Assembly (NCBI GenBank): GCA_002345675.1
Contig: DDWL01000006.1
Location: 1 to 64,000 of the forward strand
Reading direction: 5' to 3'
Length of the DNA stretch: 64,000 nt
Source of the DNA: Bacteroidales bacterium UBA2287
GTDB taxonomy: Bacteria > Bacteroidota > Bacteroidia > Bacteroidales > Tenuifilaceae
The position numbers were made by a program, and so were the translations under genes. The notes under the pieces are model-generated. The model had not been told where the DNA came from, ran no database searches, and saw only the letters and a list, made by a program, of their open reading frames with translations. Positions 36,645 through 44,950 of the stretch are shown here, one piece after another; position 1 is the stretch's first letter, and every line of letters starts with the position of its first letter.

Positions 36645-37461
36645 TTTCGGGAATATTTATTATCTGATCGTAAAAATTATTAATGGCATCAACATAGGTG
36701 TCCTTGCTGTGAAATGAAAGAACGGGTTTATTTATTGTATTGATATACTCGAGCACCGAATTATTTACATTTTCGCTACCAAGTATTACCCCATCTGAAA
36801 AATTTAGGGCAAGTTGAGTTAGTCCAGTGTAATCGGTAGTTTTTAGTGGCTCAAGGTCTTTTTTCGTAATTCCTTCGTAGTAAAGGGCTTTCCCTTTAAT
36901 GTCGGGGTTTAGGGGCTTGTCGAATTCGTCGTTATAAAGCGAGCAAATCACTTTTGCTTTTGCAAAAACGGGGTCGTCCTTATAAACTTTTTTTACCATA
37001 ATTGGAATAAACGAAGGAAACCAGCCGTGGCAGTGAACAATGTCGGGCGACCAACGGAGTTTTTTTACTGTTTCGAGAACTCCACGGGCAAAGAAAATAG
37101 CACGTTCGTCGTTATCGTCGTAGTACTCGCCTTTATCGTTTTTTAGTTCGAACTTACGGTGGAAGTAGTCCTCGTTATCGATAAAGTAAACCTGCATTCG
37201 CGCGCTCTGAATTGAGGCTACTTTTATAATTAGCGGATGGTCGGTGTCGTTAATTACCAAATTCATACCCGAGAGCCTAATTACTTCGTGCAATTGATTA
37301 CGGCGCTCGTTAATGGTACCCCAACGGGGCATAAAAGTTCGAATTTCTTTCCCTTTTTCCTGAATTCCCTGAGGTAAAAAGCGACTAGTGGTAGCTATTT
37401 CGCTTTCGGGGAGGTAAGGTGTAATTTCTTGGGAGACGAACAGTACTCGTATACTTTTCAT
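36625..37461 (-). CDS. Truncated glycogen/starch-synthase-like (GT5) protein
   Basis: This 278-residue protein matches only the N-terminal catalytic half of GT5 glycogen synthases. Its features are VLFVSQEITPYLPESEIAT at the N-terminus, FMPRWGTINERRNQLHEV, and PDIVHCHGWFPSFIPIMVKK. The usual C-terminal Rossmann domain with the ADP-glucose site (KTGGL/E-rich region) is absent, as is the ADP-glucose lysine motif KxGGL at the N-terminus, where ES-E-IATT stands. Canonical glycogen synthase activity is therefore doubtful. It is transcribed divergently from panC. Confidence 0.8.
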   Translation of the reverse strand: MKSIRVLFVSQEITPYLPESEIATTSRFLPQGIQEKGKEIRTFMPRWGTINERRNQLHEVIRLSGMNLVINDTDHPLIIKVASIQSARMQVYFIDNEDYFHRKFELKNDKGEYYDDNDERAIFFARGVLETVKKLRWSPDIVHCHGWFPSFIPIMVKKVYKDDPVFAKAKVICSLYNDEFDKPLNPDIKGKALYYEGITKKDLEPLKTTDYTGLTQLALNFSDGVILGSENVNNSVLEYINTINKPVLSFHSKDTYVDAINNFYDQIINIPENASKKK

Positions 37462-37775
37462 CTGCTGCAGTTGTTTAATACGTGGTAAGAAATGTTCAAT
37501 TTCATAAAATTCGGTTTACCCCAATATTTGCTTTTAAAAAGCCGCAACCTGCTAAAATCAATGTAAACACAATCAGCAGACTTTGGTTTATGCCCAGGAG
37601 AAGCGACACTACTTTTCAAACTACAAAAGTATAAAAAAAAAGGTTAACATTTTTAGCATTTTAAAAGCTAATTATTTGCTAAATGACTTTACACGCAAGA
37701 AAAGGTATAGATAAAACAGTATTCAAAAAAAAATACGACCTTTGCAGTTTTGTGCTTAACCCTATTTAAATTAAA
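37462..37775. other. Divergent promoter region between the GT5-like gene and panC
   Basis: This 314-bp A+T-rich stretch has no gene. Near panC, GACCTTTG (37737-37744) is close to the TAnnTTTG -7 consensus, about 30 bases before the ATG. No other regulatory structure could be recognised. Confidence 0.4.
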
Positions 37776-38624
37776 ATGATTGTTTTTGAACGAGCCGAAG
37801 GCTTAACAAAGTATATTGAGCTTTTAAAAGCTAAAAAGCACACCATAGGCTTTGTGCCAACAATGGGTGCGCTTCACGAAGGGCACATAGCTCTTATTGA
37901 GCAAGCGGTTAGCGAGAATACAACCGTTGTGGTTAGCGTTTTTGTAAACCCAACCCAGTTTAACGACAAAAAAGACCTTGAGAATTACCCTCGAATGCCC
38001 CACGACGATTTCGAAAAGTGCGAAAATGCAGGAGCAACAATAGTTTTTGCTCCTTCGGTTGAGGAAATTTATCCGGAACCCGACACCCGTCTATTCGATT
38101 TTGGTAACCTCGACAAGGTAATGGAGGGAGAGCACCGACCCGGACACTTTAACGGGGTTGCGCAAGTGGTAAGTCGTCTTTTTAGCATTGTAAATCCACA
38201 TAAAGCGTACTTTGGAAAGAAAGACTTTCAGCAGCTTGCAATTATTAAGCGAATGGTCGAAATGCTTAGCATTCCTGTTGAAATTATTTCGTGTAATACC
38301 GTTCGCGAACCCGATGGTTTAGCAAAAAGTTCACGTAACCTTTTATTGTCAAAAGAGCATCGAGCAAGCGCTCCCCTTATTTACAAAACATTAACCGAAG
38401 CGCGTAACTTTAAGGGTGAAAAAAGCGTAAAAGAAACGATTAAATGGGTTGAAGGTCAAATAAATGCCGATACAATCCTAAAGGTCGAGTACTTTGCCAT
38501 TGCCGACAGCAAAACCCTTGAGCCAATAAGCAACTGGACCGATACAAATGAAGCTGTAGGTTGCATTGCCGTTTGGGCAGGAAAAGTGAGATTGATTGAT
38601 AATATTGTTTTTAATTTAAAATAA
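37776..38624 (+). CDS. panC: Pantothenate synthetase
   Basis: This enzyme condenses pantoate and beta-alanine with ATP to give pantothenate, the precursor of CoA. The 282-residue protein carries VPTMGALHEGHIALI (HIGH-type ATP site, about residues 27-41), VSVFVNPTQF, EGEHRPGHFNGVAQVV, YFGKKDFQQL and LAKSSRN (KMSKS-like). The length is standard. It lies 11 bp upstream of panD, so beta-alanine production and use are encoded in one operon. Confidence 0.97.
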   Translation: MIVFERAEGLTKYIELLKAKKHTIGFVPTMGALHEGHIALIEQAVSENTTVVVSVFVNPTQFNDKKDLENYPRMPHDDFEKCENAGATIVFAPSVEEIYPEPDTRLFDFGNLDKVMEGEHRPGHFNGVAQVVSRLFSIVNPHKAYFGKKDFQQLAIIKRMVEMLSIPVEIISCNTVREPDGLAKSSRNLLLSKEHRASAPLIYKTLTEARNFKGEKSVKETIKWVEGQINADTILKVEYFAIADSKTLEPISNWTDTNEAVGCIAVWAGKVRLIDNIVFNLK

Positions 38625-38635
38625 CACTAATAGAG

Positions 38636-38986
38636 ATGTTTATTGAGGTTGTTAAGTCGAAAATTCATCAGGCAAAAATTACTGAAGCAAACCTATACTA
38701 TGTAGGAAGCATAACTATTGACGAGGACTTGATGGACGCTGCAAACCTGATTGCAAACGAAAAGGTTCAAGTTGTAAACATAAATAATGGCGAAAGGCTC
38801 GACACATACGTTATTAAGGGCGAAAGAGGTTCGGGTCAAATTTGTTTAAACGGTCCTGCTGCCCGCAAATGTAGCGTTGGCGACATTGTAATTATTATGT
38901 CGTATGCCACAATGGATTTTGAAGAAGCCAAGAGTTTTAAGCCATCGGTTATTTTTCCCGATATTGAAACCAATCGTTTAGTTTAA
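38636..38986 (+). CDS. panD: Aspartate 1-decarboxylase
   Basis: PanD converts L-aspartate to beta-alanine for PanC. The enzyme is made as a zymogen that cleaves itself between Gly and Ser to create a pyruvoyl cofactor. The site is visible as YYVGSITID (Gly-Ser near residues 24-25). Other conserved blocks are KSKIHQAKITEANL, NGERLDTYVIKGERGSG and LNGPAARKCSVGDIVIIMSYA. The 116-residue length is standard. It is in an operon with panC. Confidence 0.97.
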   Translation: MFIEVVKSKIHQAKITEANLYYVGSITIDEDLMDAANLIANEKVQVVNINNGERLDTYVIKGERGSGQICLNGPAARKCSVGDIVIIMSYATMDFEEAKSFKPSVIFPDIETNRLV

Positions 38987-39004
38987 CAAAACACAATAGT
39001 TACT

Positions 39005-40024
39005 GTGAAATCGGCCCTTCGATCCCAATTAAAACTTTTTGCATTTTTAGCCCTAGCAGCTTTGCTGCTTTTTTTTGCTTTTAGAGGGGTTGATTACGAG
39101 GCTGTTTTAAAAGGTTTTCGAAATGCAAATTACCTTTGGGTTGGACTTGGTATGCTTGCAGGATTAGCTTCGTACGTTATTCGAAGCCTTCGTTGGCAAA
39201 TTTTAATTGAGCCCTTGGGGCAAAAACCTTCATTAAAAAACACCTTTAATGCCCTAATGCTGGGTTACCTTGCTAACCTTGCTTTTCCCCGTATGGGCGA
39301 AATTACCCGATGTATTTCGTTACGCAAAACCAACGGATTGCCTTTCGAATCGCTTGTGGGCACTGTAATTGTTGAGCGTGCACTCGATGTGCTTGTAATG
39401 CTGTTGCTTTTTGTAATCGTTTTCTTTGCCCGCATTAATTTCTTTGGGCAATTTTTAATCGACAATATTGTCATTTCGATTTTTAATAAAGTAAAAGACA
39501 TAATTAACATCTCCCCGATCATTCCAATTCTATTAGTTCTTCTGATAATTATTGGTATAGTTCTTATTCGCCGAAATGTTTTTGGTAACAAGTTCAAACA
39601 AAAAATTAGCACTCTTTACTGGGGGGTAATCGATGGGCTAAAATCGGTTCTTAAAACCAAAAAGCGAAAGGCATTTATTCTTTACACAATTGCCATGTGG
39701 TTTTGCTACTGGCTAATGACCTGGTTAATATTTTTTGCCACCGATGCCACTTCGCATTTGGGGGTTGTCGACGGGCTTTTCCTTTTAGTTGTTGGTTCGC
39801 TTGGAATGTCAGCACCCGTTCAGGGTGGTTTTGGAGCATTTCATTTTATAATTGCACTAGCACTTGGAATTTATGGCGTGTCGTGGGAAGACGGACTTGT
39901 TTACGCTATAATTTCGCACGAATCGCAAATGCTTTTAGTTCTTATTGTTGGATCAATTTCGATGCTCGTACTTTTTTTTCAACGAAAGAGTAGTAAATTG
40001 CCAAACGAAACAGCTAATAAGTAG
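39005..40024 (+). CDS. Flippase-like (UPF0104/LPG_synthase_TM) membrane protein
   Basis: This 339-residue polytopic protein has about seven to eight hydrophobic helices. It carries the UPF0104/lysylphosphatidylglycerol-synthase-TM signatures ANYLWVGLGMLAGLASYVIRSLRW, LMLGYLANLAFPRMGEITRC, TVIVERALDVLVML and GMSAPVQGGFGAFHFI. It lacks the cytoplasmic acyltransferase domain of MprF, so it may act as a lipid flippase or glycolipid-export factor. The substrate is unknown. The start is a GTG. It lies 18 bp after panD and 5 bp before radA. Confidence 0.85.
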   Translation: MKSALRSQLKLFAFLALAALLLFFAFRGVDYEAVLKGFRNANYLWVGLGMLAGLASYVIRSLRWQILIEPLGQKPSLKNTFNALMLGYLANLAFPRMGEITRCISLRKTNGLPFESLVGTVIVERALDVLVMLLLFVIVFFARINFFGQFLIDNIVISIFNKVKDIINISPIIPILLVLLIIIGIVLIRRNVFGNKFKQKISTLYWGVIDGLKSVLKTKKRKAFILYTIAMWFCYWLMTWLIFFATDATSHLGVVDGLFLLVVGSLGMSAPVQGGFGAFHFIIALALGIYGVSWEDGLVYAIISHESQMLLVLIVGSISMLVLFFQRKSSKLPNETANK

Positions 40025-40029
40025 AAAAA

Positions 40030-41397
40030 GTGGCCAAGGTAAAATCGAGTTATGTTTGTCAAAACTGCGGTGCCGAATCGCTAAAATGGGTTGGGCGCTG
40101 TACCTCGTGTGGCGAGTGGAATACTTACGTTGAAGAGCGCGTTAGCAAGGAGAAGCCACGTGCTGGGCTTATCGACGTTTTTAGGAGTGCCACCCCAAAA
40201 GCGCTAAAGGATATTGAATCGAGTAGCGAAAAACGAATCGATACGGGAATTAACGAAGTTAATCGAATTCTCGGTGGTGGTCTCGTTCCCGGATCGATGG
40301 TTTTACTTGGTGGCGAACCTGGCATTGGCAAGTCGACGCTAGCACTTCAACTTGCACTAAAACTTAAAAACTTTAGGGTTCTATACGTTTCGGGCGAAGA
40401 GAGCGCTCGGCAGGTTAAATTACGAGCCGACAGGCTTGCTCCGGGCAACGACGAGTGCCTAATACTTAACGAAACGCTTCTCGAAAACATACTAACACAG
40501 GCTCAAAACGTTGAACCACAGCTAATAGTTATAGACTCTATACAAACCGTTTTTACCGATTCCATCGAGTCGTCGCCAGGGTCTGTTTCGCAGGTTCGCG
40601 AATGCGCAGCAAATCTTTTACGGTACTCAAAAACAACCGGAATTCCTGTAATACTAATTGGCCATATAACTAAGGATGGCAGCATAGCCGGACCAAAGGT
40701 TCTTGAGCATATTGTCGATGTGGTTCTGCAATTCGAAGGCGACAGCAACTACTTGTACCGCATTTTGCGGTCGATTAAAAATCGATTTGGCTCAACCTCC
40801 GAACTTGGCATTTTCGAAATGCAGGCCGGAGGGTTAATTGAAGTTCCAAACCCATCGGAAATTCTACTTTCGCATCGCGACGAGGGCTTAAGTGGCGTTG
40901 CCATTGCTGCAGCCATGGATGGCACCAGACCTTTTCTAATTGAAACGCAGGCACTGGTTAGCACAGCAGCATACGGAACACCACAGCGTTCGACAACGGG
41001 TTACGACTCGCGGCGACTTAACATGCTTTTAGCGGTTCTCGAAAAACGAGCCGGTTTCCGTTTGGCTACAAAGGATGTGTTTTTAAACCTCGCCGGTGGA
41101 ATTAAGCTAAACGACCCAGCACTCGACCTAGCTGTAGTGTCGGCAGTGCTTTCGTCGAATTTCGACTTGCCAATACTTGGCTCATGCTGCTTTGCAGCAG
41201 AAGTTGGCCTTTCGGGCGAAATAAGGCAAGTTAGTCGCATTGAACAGCGCATTGGCGAAGCCGAAAAGTTAGGGTTCGAAAAAATATTCGTTTCGAAGTA
41301 CCACACCAAAGGAGCCGAAACAAAAAGTTCGAACATAAAAGTTATAAAGGTTGGGCGAATTGACGAGTTGGTAAGGGCGCTGTTTGGGAAATCGTAG
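40030..41397 (+). CDS. radA: DNA repair/recombination protein RadA (Sms)
   Basis: RadA is a hexameric ATPase that promotes branch migration in homologous recombination. The 455-residue protein has the N-terminal four-cysteine zinc site (CQNCGAESLKWVGRCTSCGEW, residues 9-30) and Walker A GGEPGIGKS (about 95-103). Walker B is in LIVIDSIQTV, and the RadA-specific motif KNRFG is near residue 252. The C-terminal Lon-like domain has AGGIKLNDPALDLAV and EVGLSGEIRQV. The start is a GTG, 5 bp after the flippase-like gene. Confidence 0.96.
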   Translation: MAKVKSSYVCQNCGAESLKWVGRCTSCGEWNTYVEERVSKEKPRAGLIDVFRSATPKALKDIESSSEKRIDTGINEVNRILGGGLVPGSMVLLGGEPGIGKSTLALQLALKLKNFRVLYVSGEESARQVKLRADRLAPGNDECLILNETLLENILTQAQNVEPQLIVIDSIQTVFTDSIESSPGSVSQVRECAANLLRYSKTTGIPVILIGHITKDGSIAGPKVLEHIVDVVLQFEGDSNYLYRILRSIKNRFGSTSELGIFEMQAGGLIEVPNPSEILLSHRDEGLSGVAIAAAMDGTRPFLIETQALVSTAAYGTPQRSTTGYDSRRLNMLLAVLEKRAGFRLATKDVFLNLAGGIKLNDPALDLAVVSAVLSSNFDLPILGSCCFAAEVGLSGEIRQVSRIEQRIGEAEKLGFEKIFVSKYHTKGAETKSSNIKVIKVGRIDELVRALFGKS

Positions 41398-41502
41398 CCT
41401 GTAATGGATTATAAATCTGATTCTAAATAAATTATAGCCACAAATTTTGCCTATCCGTTAATTGATGCACACTATGGAAATCGACACGGCTTCTTTATAC
41501 GA

Positions 41503-41544
41503 TTGATTTCGACTTGAAAAAACTTTATATTTGCAGAAAGGAGG
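41503..41544 (+). promoter_or_regulatory. Consensus promoter and Shine-Dalgarno for the mazEF-type pair
   Basis: TTG (41503-41505), a 20-base spacer and TATATTTG (41526-41533) match the Bacteroidota -33/-7 promoter. They are followed by AAAGGAGG (41537-41544), an excellent Shine-Dalgarno sequence 10 bases before the antitoxin ATG. Strong SD sites are unusual in this phylum. Confidence 0.7.
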
Positions 41545-41554
41545 AATTTGAATT

Positions 41555-41767
41555 ATGGAAACAAGAGATATTATTAGGGCAATTAGAAAACTTCCTGTAA
41601 GCAAAAGAATGCTTATAGTTGAAAAAACCTTAAAAACTATTAGAGAAAGCGAAACAAGGAAACGGATGGTTAAAGCTGCCGAATGCCTTTATGAAGACTA
41701 CAAGTATGACAAAGAACTAATTGCTTTTACTCAGCTTGACTTTGAAGGATTCTATGAAACAAAGTGA
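41555..41767 (+). CDS. Putative antitoxin of a MazEF/PemIK-type pair
   Basis: This 70-residue, helix-rich, charged protein (KLPVSKRMLIVEKTLKTIRE) is encoded directly upstream of, and overlapping by 14 bp, a PemK/MazF toxin. It does not show an AbrB-type swapped-hairpin N-terminus. The acidic, aromatic C-terminus (FTQLDFEGFYETK) resembles antitoxin tails that wrap around MazF. The function is inferred from gene position, size and overlap. The strong promoter and SD just upstream would favour antitoxin over toxin production. Confidence 0.7.
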   Translation: METRDIIRAIRKLPVSKRMLIVEKTLKTIRESETRKRMVKAAECLYEDYKYDKELIAFTQLDFEGFYETK

Positions 41768-42101
41768 AATTTGGTTAATCAATCTCGACCCATCAATTGG
41801 AGCAGAAATTAAGAAAACAAGACCTGCAATTGTTGTTAATGATAATTCTCTTGGAAAACTTCCCTTAAAAATCATTGTCCCACTGACAGATTGGAAAGAA
41901 AGTTATGAAATAGCTCCTTGGATGGTTTATATAAAGCCTGACACGGCTAACAACTTATCAAAAGAATCAGCCGCTGATTGTTTCCAAATCAGGTCAATAG
42001 CTGTAGAGCGATTCATTAAAAAAATTGGAAGAATTTCCTCTAGCAATCTTGACGAAATCAAAGATGCCCTGTCGAAAGTTTTAACTATAGAAAACTATTA
42101 A
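41754..42101 (+). CDS. MazF/PemK-family mRNA interferase toxin
   Basis: This 115-residue protein has the CcdB/PemK barrel signature. It starts KQSEIWLINLDPSIGAEIKKTRP followed by AIVVND, with the conserved G/S-E-I-W-x-x-x-L-x-P and K-x-R-P-x-x-V-x-x motifs. Then comes IIVPLTDW, and DCFQIRSIAVERF carries the usual D-x-x-Q-x-R-x-x-D/A region. Family members cleave mRNA at short sequences. The ATG at 41754 aligns with the family start and overlaps the antitoxin gene. A longer frame from 41721 would lie inside the antitoxin. Confidence 0.88.
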   Translation: MKQSEIWLINLDPSIGAEIKKTRPAIVVNDNSLGKLPLKIIVPLTDWKESYEIAPWMVYIKPDTANNLSKESAADCFQIRSIAVERFIKKIGRISSSNLDEIKDALSKVLTIENY

Positions 42102-42305
42102 TAACATTCCACGTTCCGACAAGATTTGCTTCGCCGAACTCGTTTCTTATGCTTACAGCAACCCAAGGTCTTTTTTGGGAAATAAACTTTTGCAGATAAA
42201 ATTCTACTTTCTAAAAACTTTACAGATAACAAAAATCATTTTGCAAGGTTTACTTACTTTGCTTAAAACAAGCTATATTGCATCTGAATTTAAATTTCGA
42301 AAACT

Positions 42306-42746
42306 ATGAGAAAACTATTTCTTCTTTCACTTTTAGTTCTTTTTGGAGCTGCTTCGTATGCTCAAGATGAGAATAAGGTTGTAGGCGTTTGGCTAACCCA
42401 AGATGGCGACAGCAAGGTAACCATTTCGAAAGATGCCAAAGGCAAGTTTAATGGCCAAATTACCTGGCTTAAAGAGCCATTGAAAGATGGCAAACCAAAA
42501 GTAGACTTTAATAATCCCGACACAAAACTGCAAAGTCGCCCAACTATGGGACTACGATTGCTCGAGGGATTTACATACAACAAGTCCAATAAAGAATGGG
42601 TTGACGGAACCATATACGATCCAAAAAGTGGAAAAACTTACAAATGCTATATGTGGTTCGAAAAAGACCCCAACATCCTTTCGGTAAAGGGTTTTATTGG
42701 CTTTGCCATAATTGGTAAAGAGGTTCAGTGGACACGTAGTAATTAG
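42306..42746 (+). CDS. DUF2147 family exported protein
   Basis: This 146-residue protein has a signal peptide (MRKLFLLSLLVLFGAASYAQ). The DUF2147 domain shows VVGVWLTQDGDSKVTI, GKFNGQITWLKEP, TMGLRLLEGFTY and WVDGTIYDPKSGKTYKCYM, ending with an FIGFAIIGKEVQWTR strand. It is predicted to be a small beta-barrel or sandwich in the periplasm. The function is unknown. It precedes comF by 7 bp. Confidence 0.85.
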   Translation: MRKLFLLSLLVLFGAASYAQDENKVVGVWLTQDGDSKVTISKDAKGKFNGQITWLKEPLKDGKPKVDFNNPDTKLQSRPTMGLRLLEGFTYNKSNKEWVDGTIYDPKSGKTYKCYMWFEKDPNILSVKGFIGFAIIGKEVQWTRSN

Positions 42747-42753
42747 TTACGAT

Positions 42754-43449
42754 ATGCTGAAGCAAGCTTTTTCGGGCTTCTTCAAACTTTTTTACCCAAA
42801 CCTATGCCATGTATGTGGCAGCGATTTGGTGCAAGGGGAAATGGTAGTGTGCATTAAGTGCCTCTACCAAATTCCCCTTACCCGTTTTTGGAAACATGCC
42901 GACAATCCGGTTGCCCAAGCCTTTTGGGGAAGAGTTAACATTGAGCACGCCTGTGCCTACTTTTTCTTTGCCAAGGGAAGCAAATACCGCCCTTTACTGC
43001 ATAAATTAAAATACAAAGGGAAACCTGAAATTGGCGTTTTTTTGGGCAATGAATTTGGGTTGGTTTTAAAAGACTCCGAATTTTATCACGATATTGATTT
43101 TGTAGTGCCTGTTCCGCTTCACACAAAAAAGTTGCGAATACGAGGATACAACCAGGCCGAAGCCATTGCCGATGGAATGGCAAAGGGGCTAAACACACAA
43201 GTATCGACCACCCACTTGCTCCGCAACGAATTTACCGAAACCCAAACCCGCAAAACAAGAGCCGAGCGCGTTTTAAATGTAGCTCAAGCATTTACCCTAA
43301 ACAACACCTGTGAGGTGGAGGGAAAACATCTTCTTTTGGTCGATGACGTAGTTACAACTGGTGCCACCCTCGAAGCCTGTGCGCAGCGACTACTCGAAAT
43401 ACCAAACTGCAGAGTAAGTATAGCGGCATTGGCATACGCCTCGAAGTAA
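42754..43449 (+). CDS. ComF family phosphoribosyltransferase-like protein
   Basis: This 231-residue protein is a ComFC-type member. An N-terminal cysteine cluster (LCHVCGSDLVQGEMVVCIKC) probably binds zinc. The HKLKYKGKPEIGVFLG and VPVPLHTKKLRIRGYNQAE blocks follow, then a PRPP-binding loop in LLLVDDVVTTGATLEACA (about residues 190-207). Homologues take part in DNA uptake in transformable bacteria, but the biochemical reaction is not settled. The start at 42754 (MLKQAFSGF) is preferred over one at 42712 inside the DUF2147 gene. Confidence 0.88.
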   Translation: MLKQAFSGFFKLFYPNLCHVCGSDLVQGEMVVCIKCLYQIPLTRFWKHADNPVAQAFWGRVNIEHACAYFFFAKGSKYRPLLHKLKYKGKPEIGVFLGNEFGLVLKDSEFYHDIDFVVPVPLHTKKLRIRGYNQAEAIADGMAKGLNTQVSTTHLLRNEFTETQTRKTRAERVLNVAQAFTLNNTCEVEGKHLLLVDDVVTTGATLEACAQRLLEIPNCRVSIAALAYASK

Positions 43450-43768
43450 AGGACGGGATTTATAGAACACAGATGACACAGATGTAACAGATTTTGACAG
43501 ATTTTTTATATTTCTCTTTGTTCCTCCGTGGCTCTGTGTTGGTCTTTTTGCGCCTTAGCGTCGTTGCGTTTAATTTTTCTCCGTCCACCTCTGTGGGCTC
43601 TGTATCTCTGTGTTGGTTTTTTTGCGCCTTCGCGCCTTTGCGTTTAGAATTCTTTGTGTTCCTCTGCCCCGATTCCCGATAACTATCGGGATATCGGGGC
43701 TCTGTGCCTCTGTGTTGTCCCTTTGCGCCGTTGCGTTTAAATCTTTCTCCGCACAAATTCTTTTGAAA
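43450..43768 (-). repeat. Dispersed repeat block downstream of the DUF4143 ATPase gene
   Basis: This 319-bp stretch is made only of the 'gcgccttcgcgcctttgcgttt' / 'ctctgtgcctctgtgttg' family in reverse orientation. The sub-segment 43556-43719 is almost identical (2 differences in 164 bp as I align it) to 45242-45405. The 35-bp palindrome lies at 43666-43700. Open frames here are repeat translations. Confidence 0.85.
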
Positions 43769-44950
43769 TTAAAAAAACCAAGGGTATACAACGTTTTTCA
43801 AATCGGTTGGTGTATTGCTCACAATGTAATACTGCTTAATCCCAATGCTTTCGGAAAGTTTTTGAAGTTTTTGCATGTCGGGGGCAATGGCTTTTTGCTT
43901 AACCTCAAATGCAATTTCTTTATTTAGTATAAAATCTATTTCCGCTGTGTTTCGCTTATTGTAAAAGCTAATTTCGCCAAATGCATTAAGCTGGTTTGCC
44001 ACAGCCACTTCGAGAAGTTGCCCGCTGCTAACCTTAGCAACTAAGTTAAGTATACCCGTGTCAGTAAAGTAAACCTTTTTGCCTCCAGCCACACTTCTAT
44101 CGATACTGGCGGAGAATTTAGGAATAAGCTTGAGGAAAAAAGTGCCTTCGAGAAACTCCAAGTAGTTGTATAATTTTACCCTATTAATGCCTAACTCCGA
44201 TGCAACTCGGGTTACATCGAGCATGTTCCCATTTCGTGGTCCAAGAATTAAAATTAAATCCCTTAGTTCCTTAATGTCTTTAAGTTCGCTAAAAACTTTA
44301 ATGTCCTTTTCGAAAAATGAAGAAAAAATATTCCTCAGTATTAATCTTTTTGTGTTAACATCCGAGGTTAAAGCCACTTCGGGAAACCCTCCAAATTCGA
44401 GGTATTCGTTATAAAGTTCCTTTCGCTTATAAACCTCAACCTGGCTATGGGGGCTAAGGCTCCACTGAATGTTTGGTAAAAGGTCGTTTTCCGAAATTTT
44501 ACCGTTGAAGTATAAGTACTCCTTGTACGACAATGTGTTGAGAATGTATAGGAACTTCCTTCCGCTCAGCGACTCGGGAAAAAGGTTTCGTAAGTAGTAG
44601 TTTGAAGAGCCAGTAACAATGAATTTAACGCCAAAGTGGTCGATTAGATACTTAATAATTTTTGTAATCTCAGGAAAATTCTGTATTTCATCGATACAAA
44701 CTAAATAACGTTCATTTTGGTCTGCTCCCAGAGCCTTTCGTATCTCCTCATAAATATTGTTATAGTCAATATTCTCAAATGCTAAATGATCAAGCGGGTT
44801 TTCGAAATCGAACCAAATCTTTTTACCTTCCCACTCATTAAAAAGCTGCTTCATTAGGGTGGTTTTGCCAACCTGCCGCATGCCAGTAATAACAATTGCA
44901 TTTTTGTGATAAAGCTGAGGAAGAATAGTGTAAAACAATTCGCGCTTCAT
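43769..44950 (-). CDS. AAA ATPase with DUF4143 domain
   Basis: This 393-residue protein has an N-terminal P-loop ATPase with Walker A GMRQVGKTTL (about residues 21-30), Walker B YLVCIDEIQNF and sensor GSSNYYL. A winged-helix-like stretch follows. The C-terminal DUF4143 domain has GGKKVYFTDTGILN, a nuclease-like FYNKRNTAEIDFILN and EVKQK. The D...EVK pattern of the C-terminus resembles PD-(D/E)XK-type folds. The family is very common as scattered accessory genes in Bacteroidota and archaea, and its role is unknown. It lies between two near-identical direct repeats, like a cassette. Confidence 0.85.
   Translation of the reverse strand: MKRELFYTILPQLYHKNAIVITGMRQVGKTTLMKQLFNEWEGKKIWFDFENPLDHLAFENIDYNNIYEEIRKALGADQNERYLVCIDEIQNFPEITKIIKYLIDHFGVKFIVTGSSNYYLRNLFPESLSGRKFLYILNTLSYKEYLYFNGKISENDLLPNIQWSLSPHSQVEVYKRKELYNEYLEFGGFPEVALTSDVNTKRLILRNIFSSFFEKDIKVFSELKDIKELRDLILILGPRNGNMLDVTRVASELGINRVKLYNYLEFLEGTFFLKLIPKFSASIDRSVAGGKKVYFTDTGILNLVAKVSSGQLLEVAVANQLNAFGEISFYNKRNTAEIDFILNKEIAFEVKQKAIAPDMQKLQKLSESIGIKQYYIVSNTPTDLKNVVYPWFF

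Noticed and set aside
43460..43790. Overlapping short proteins rich in 'GAKAQKNQHRDTEPTE'-type sequence (also near 45206-45520)
   Set aside because: These are six-frame translations of the dispersed repeat; the same peptides appear at each copy and carry no protein-family signal.
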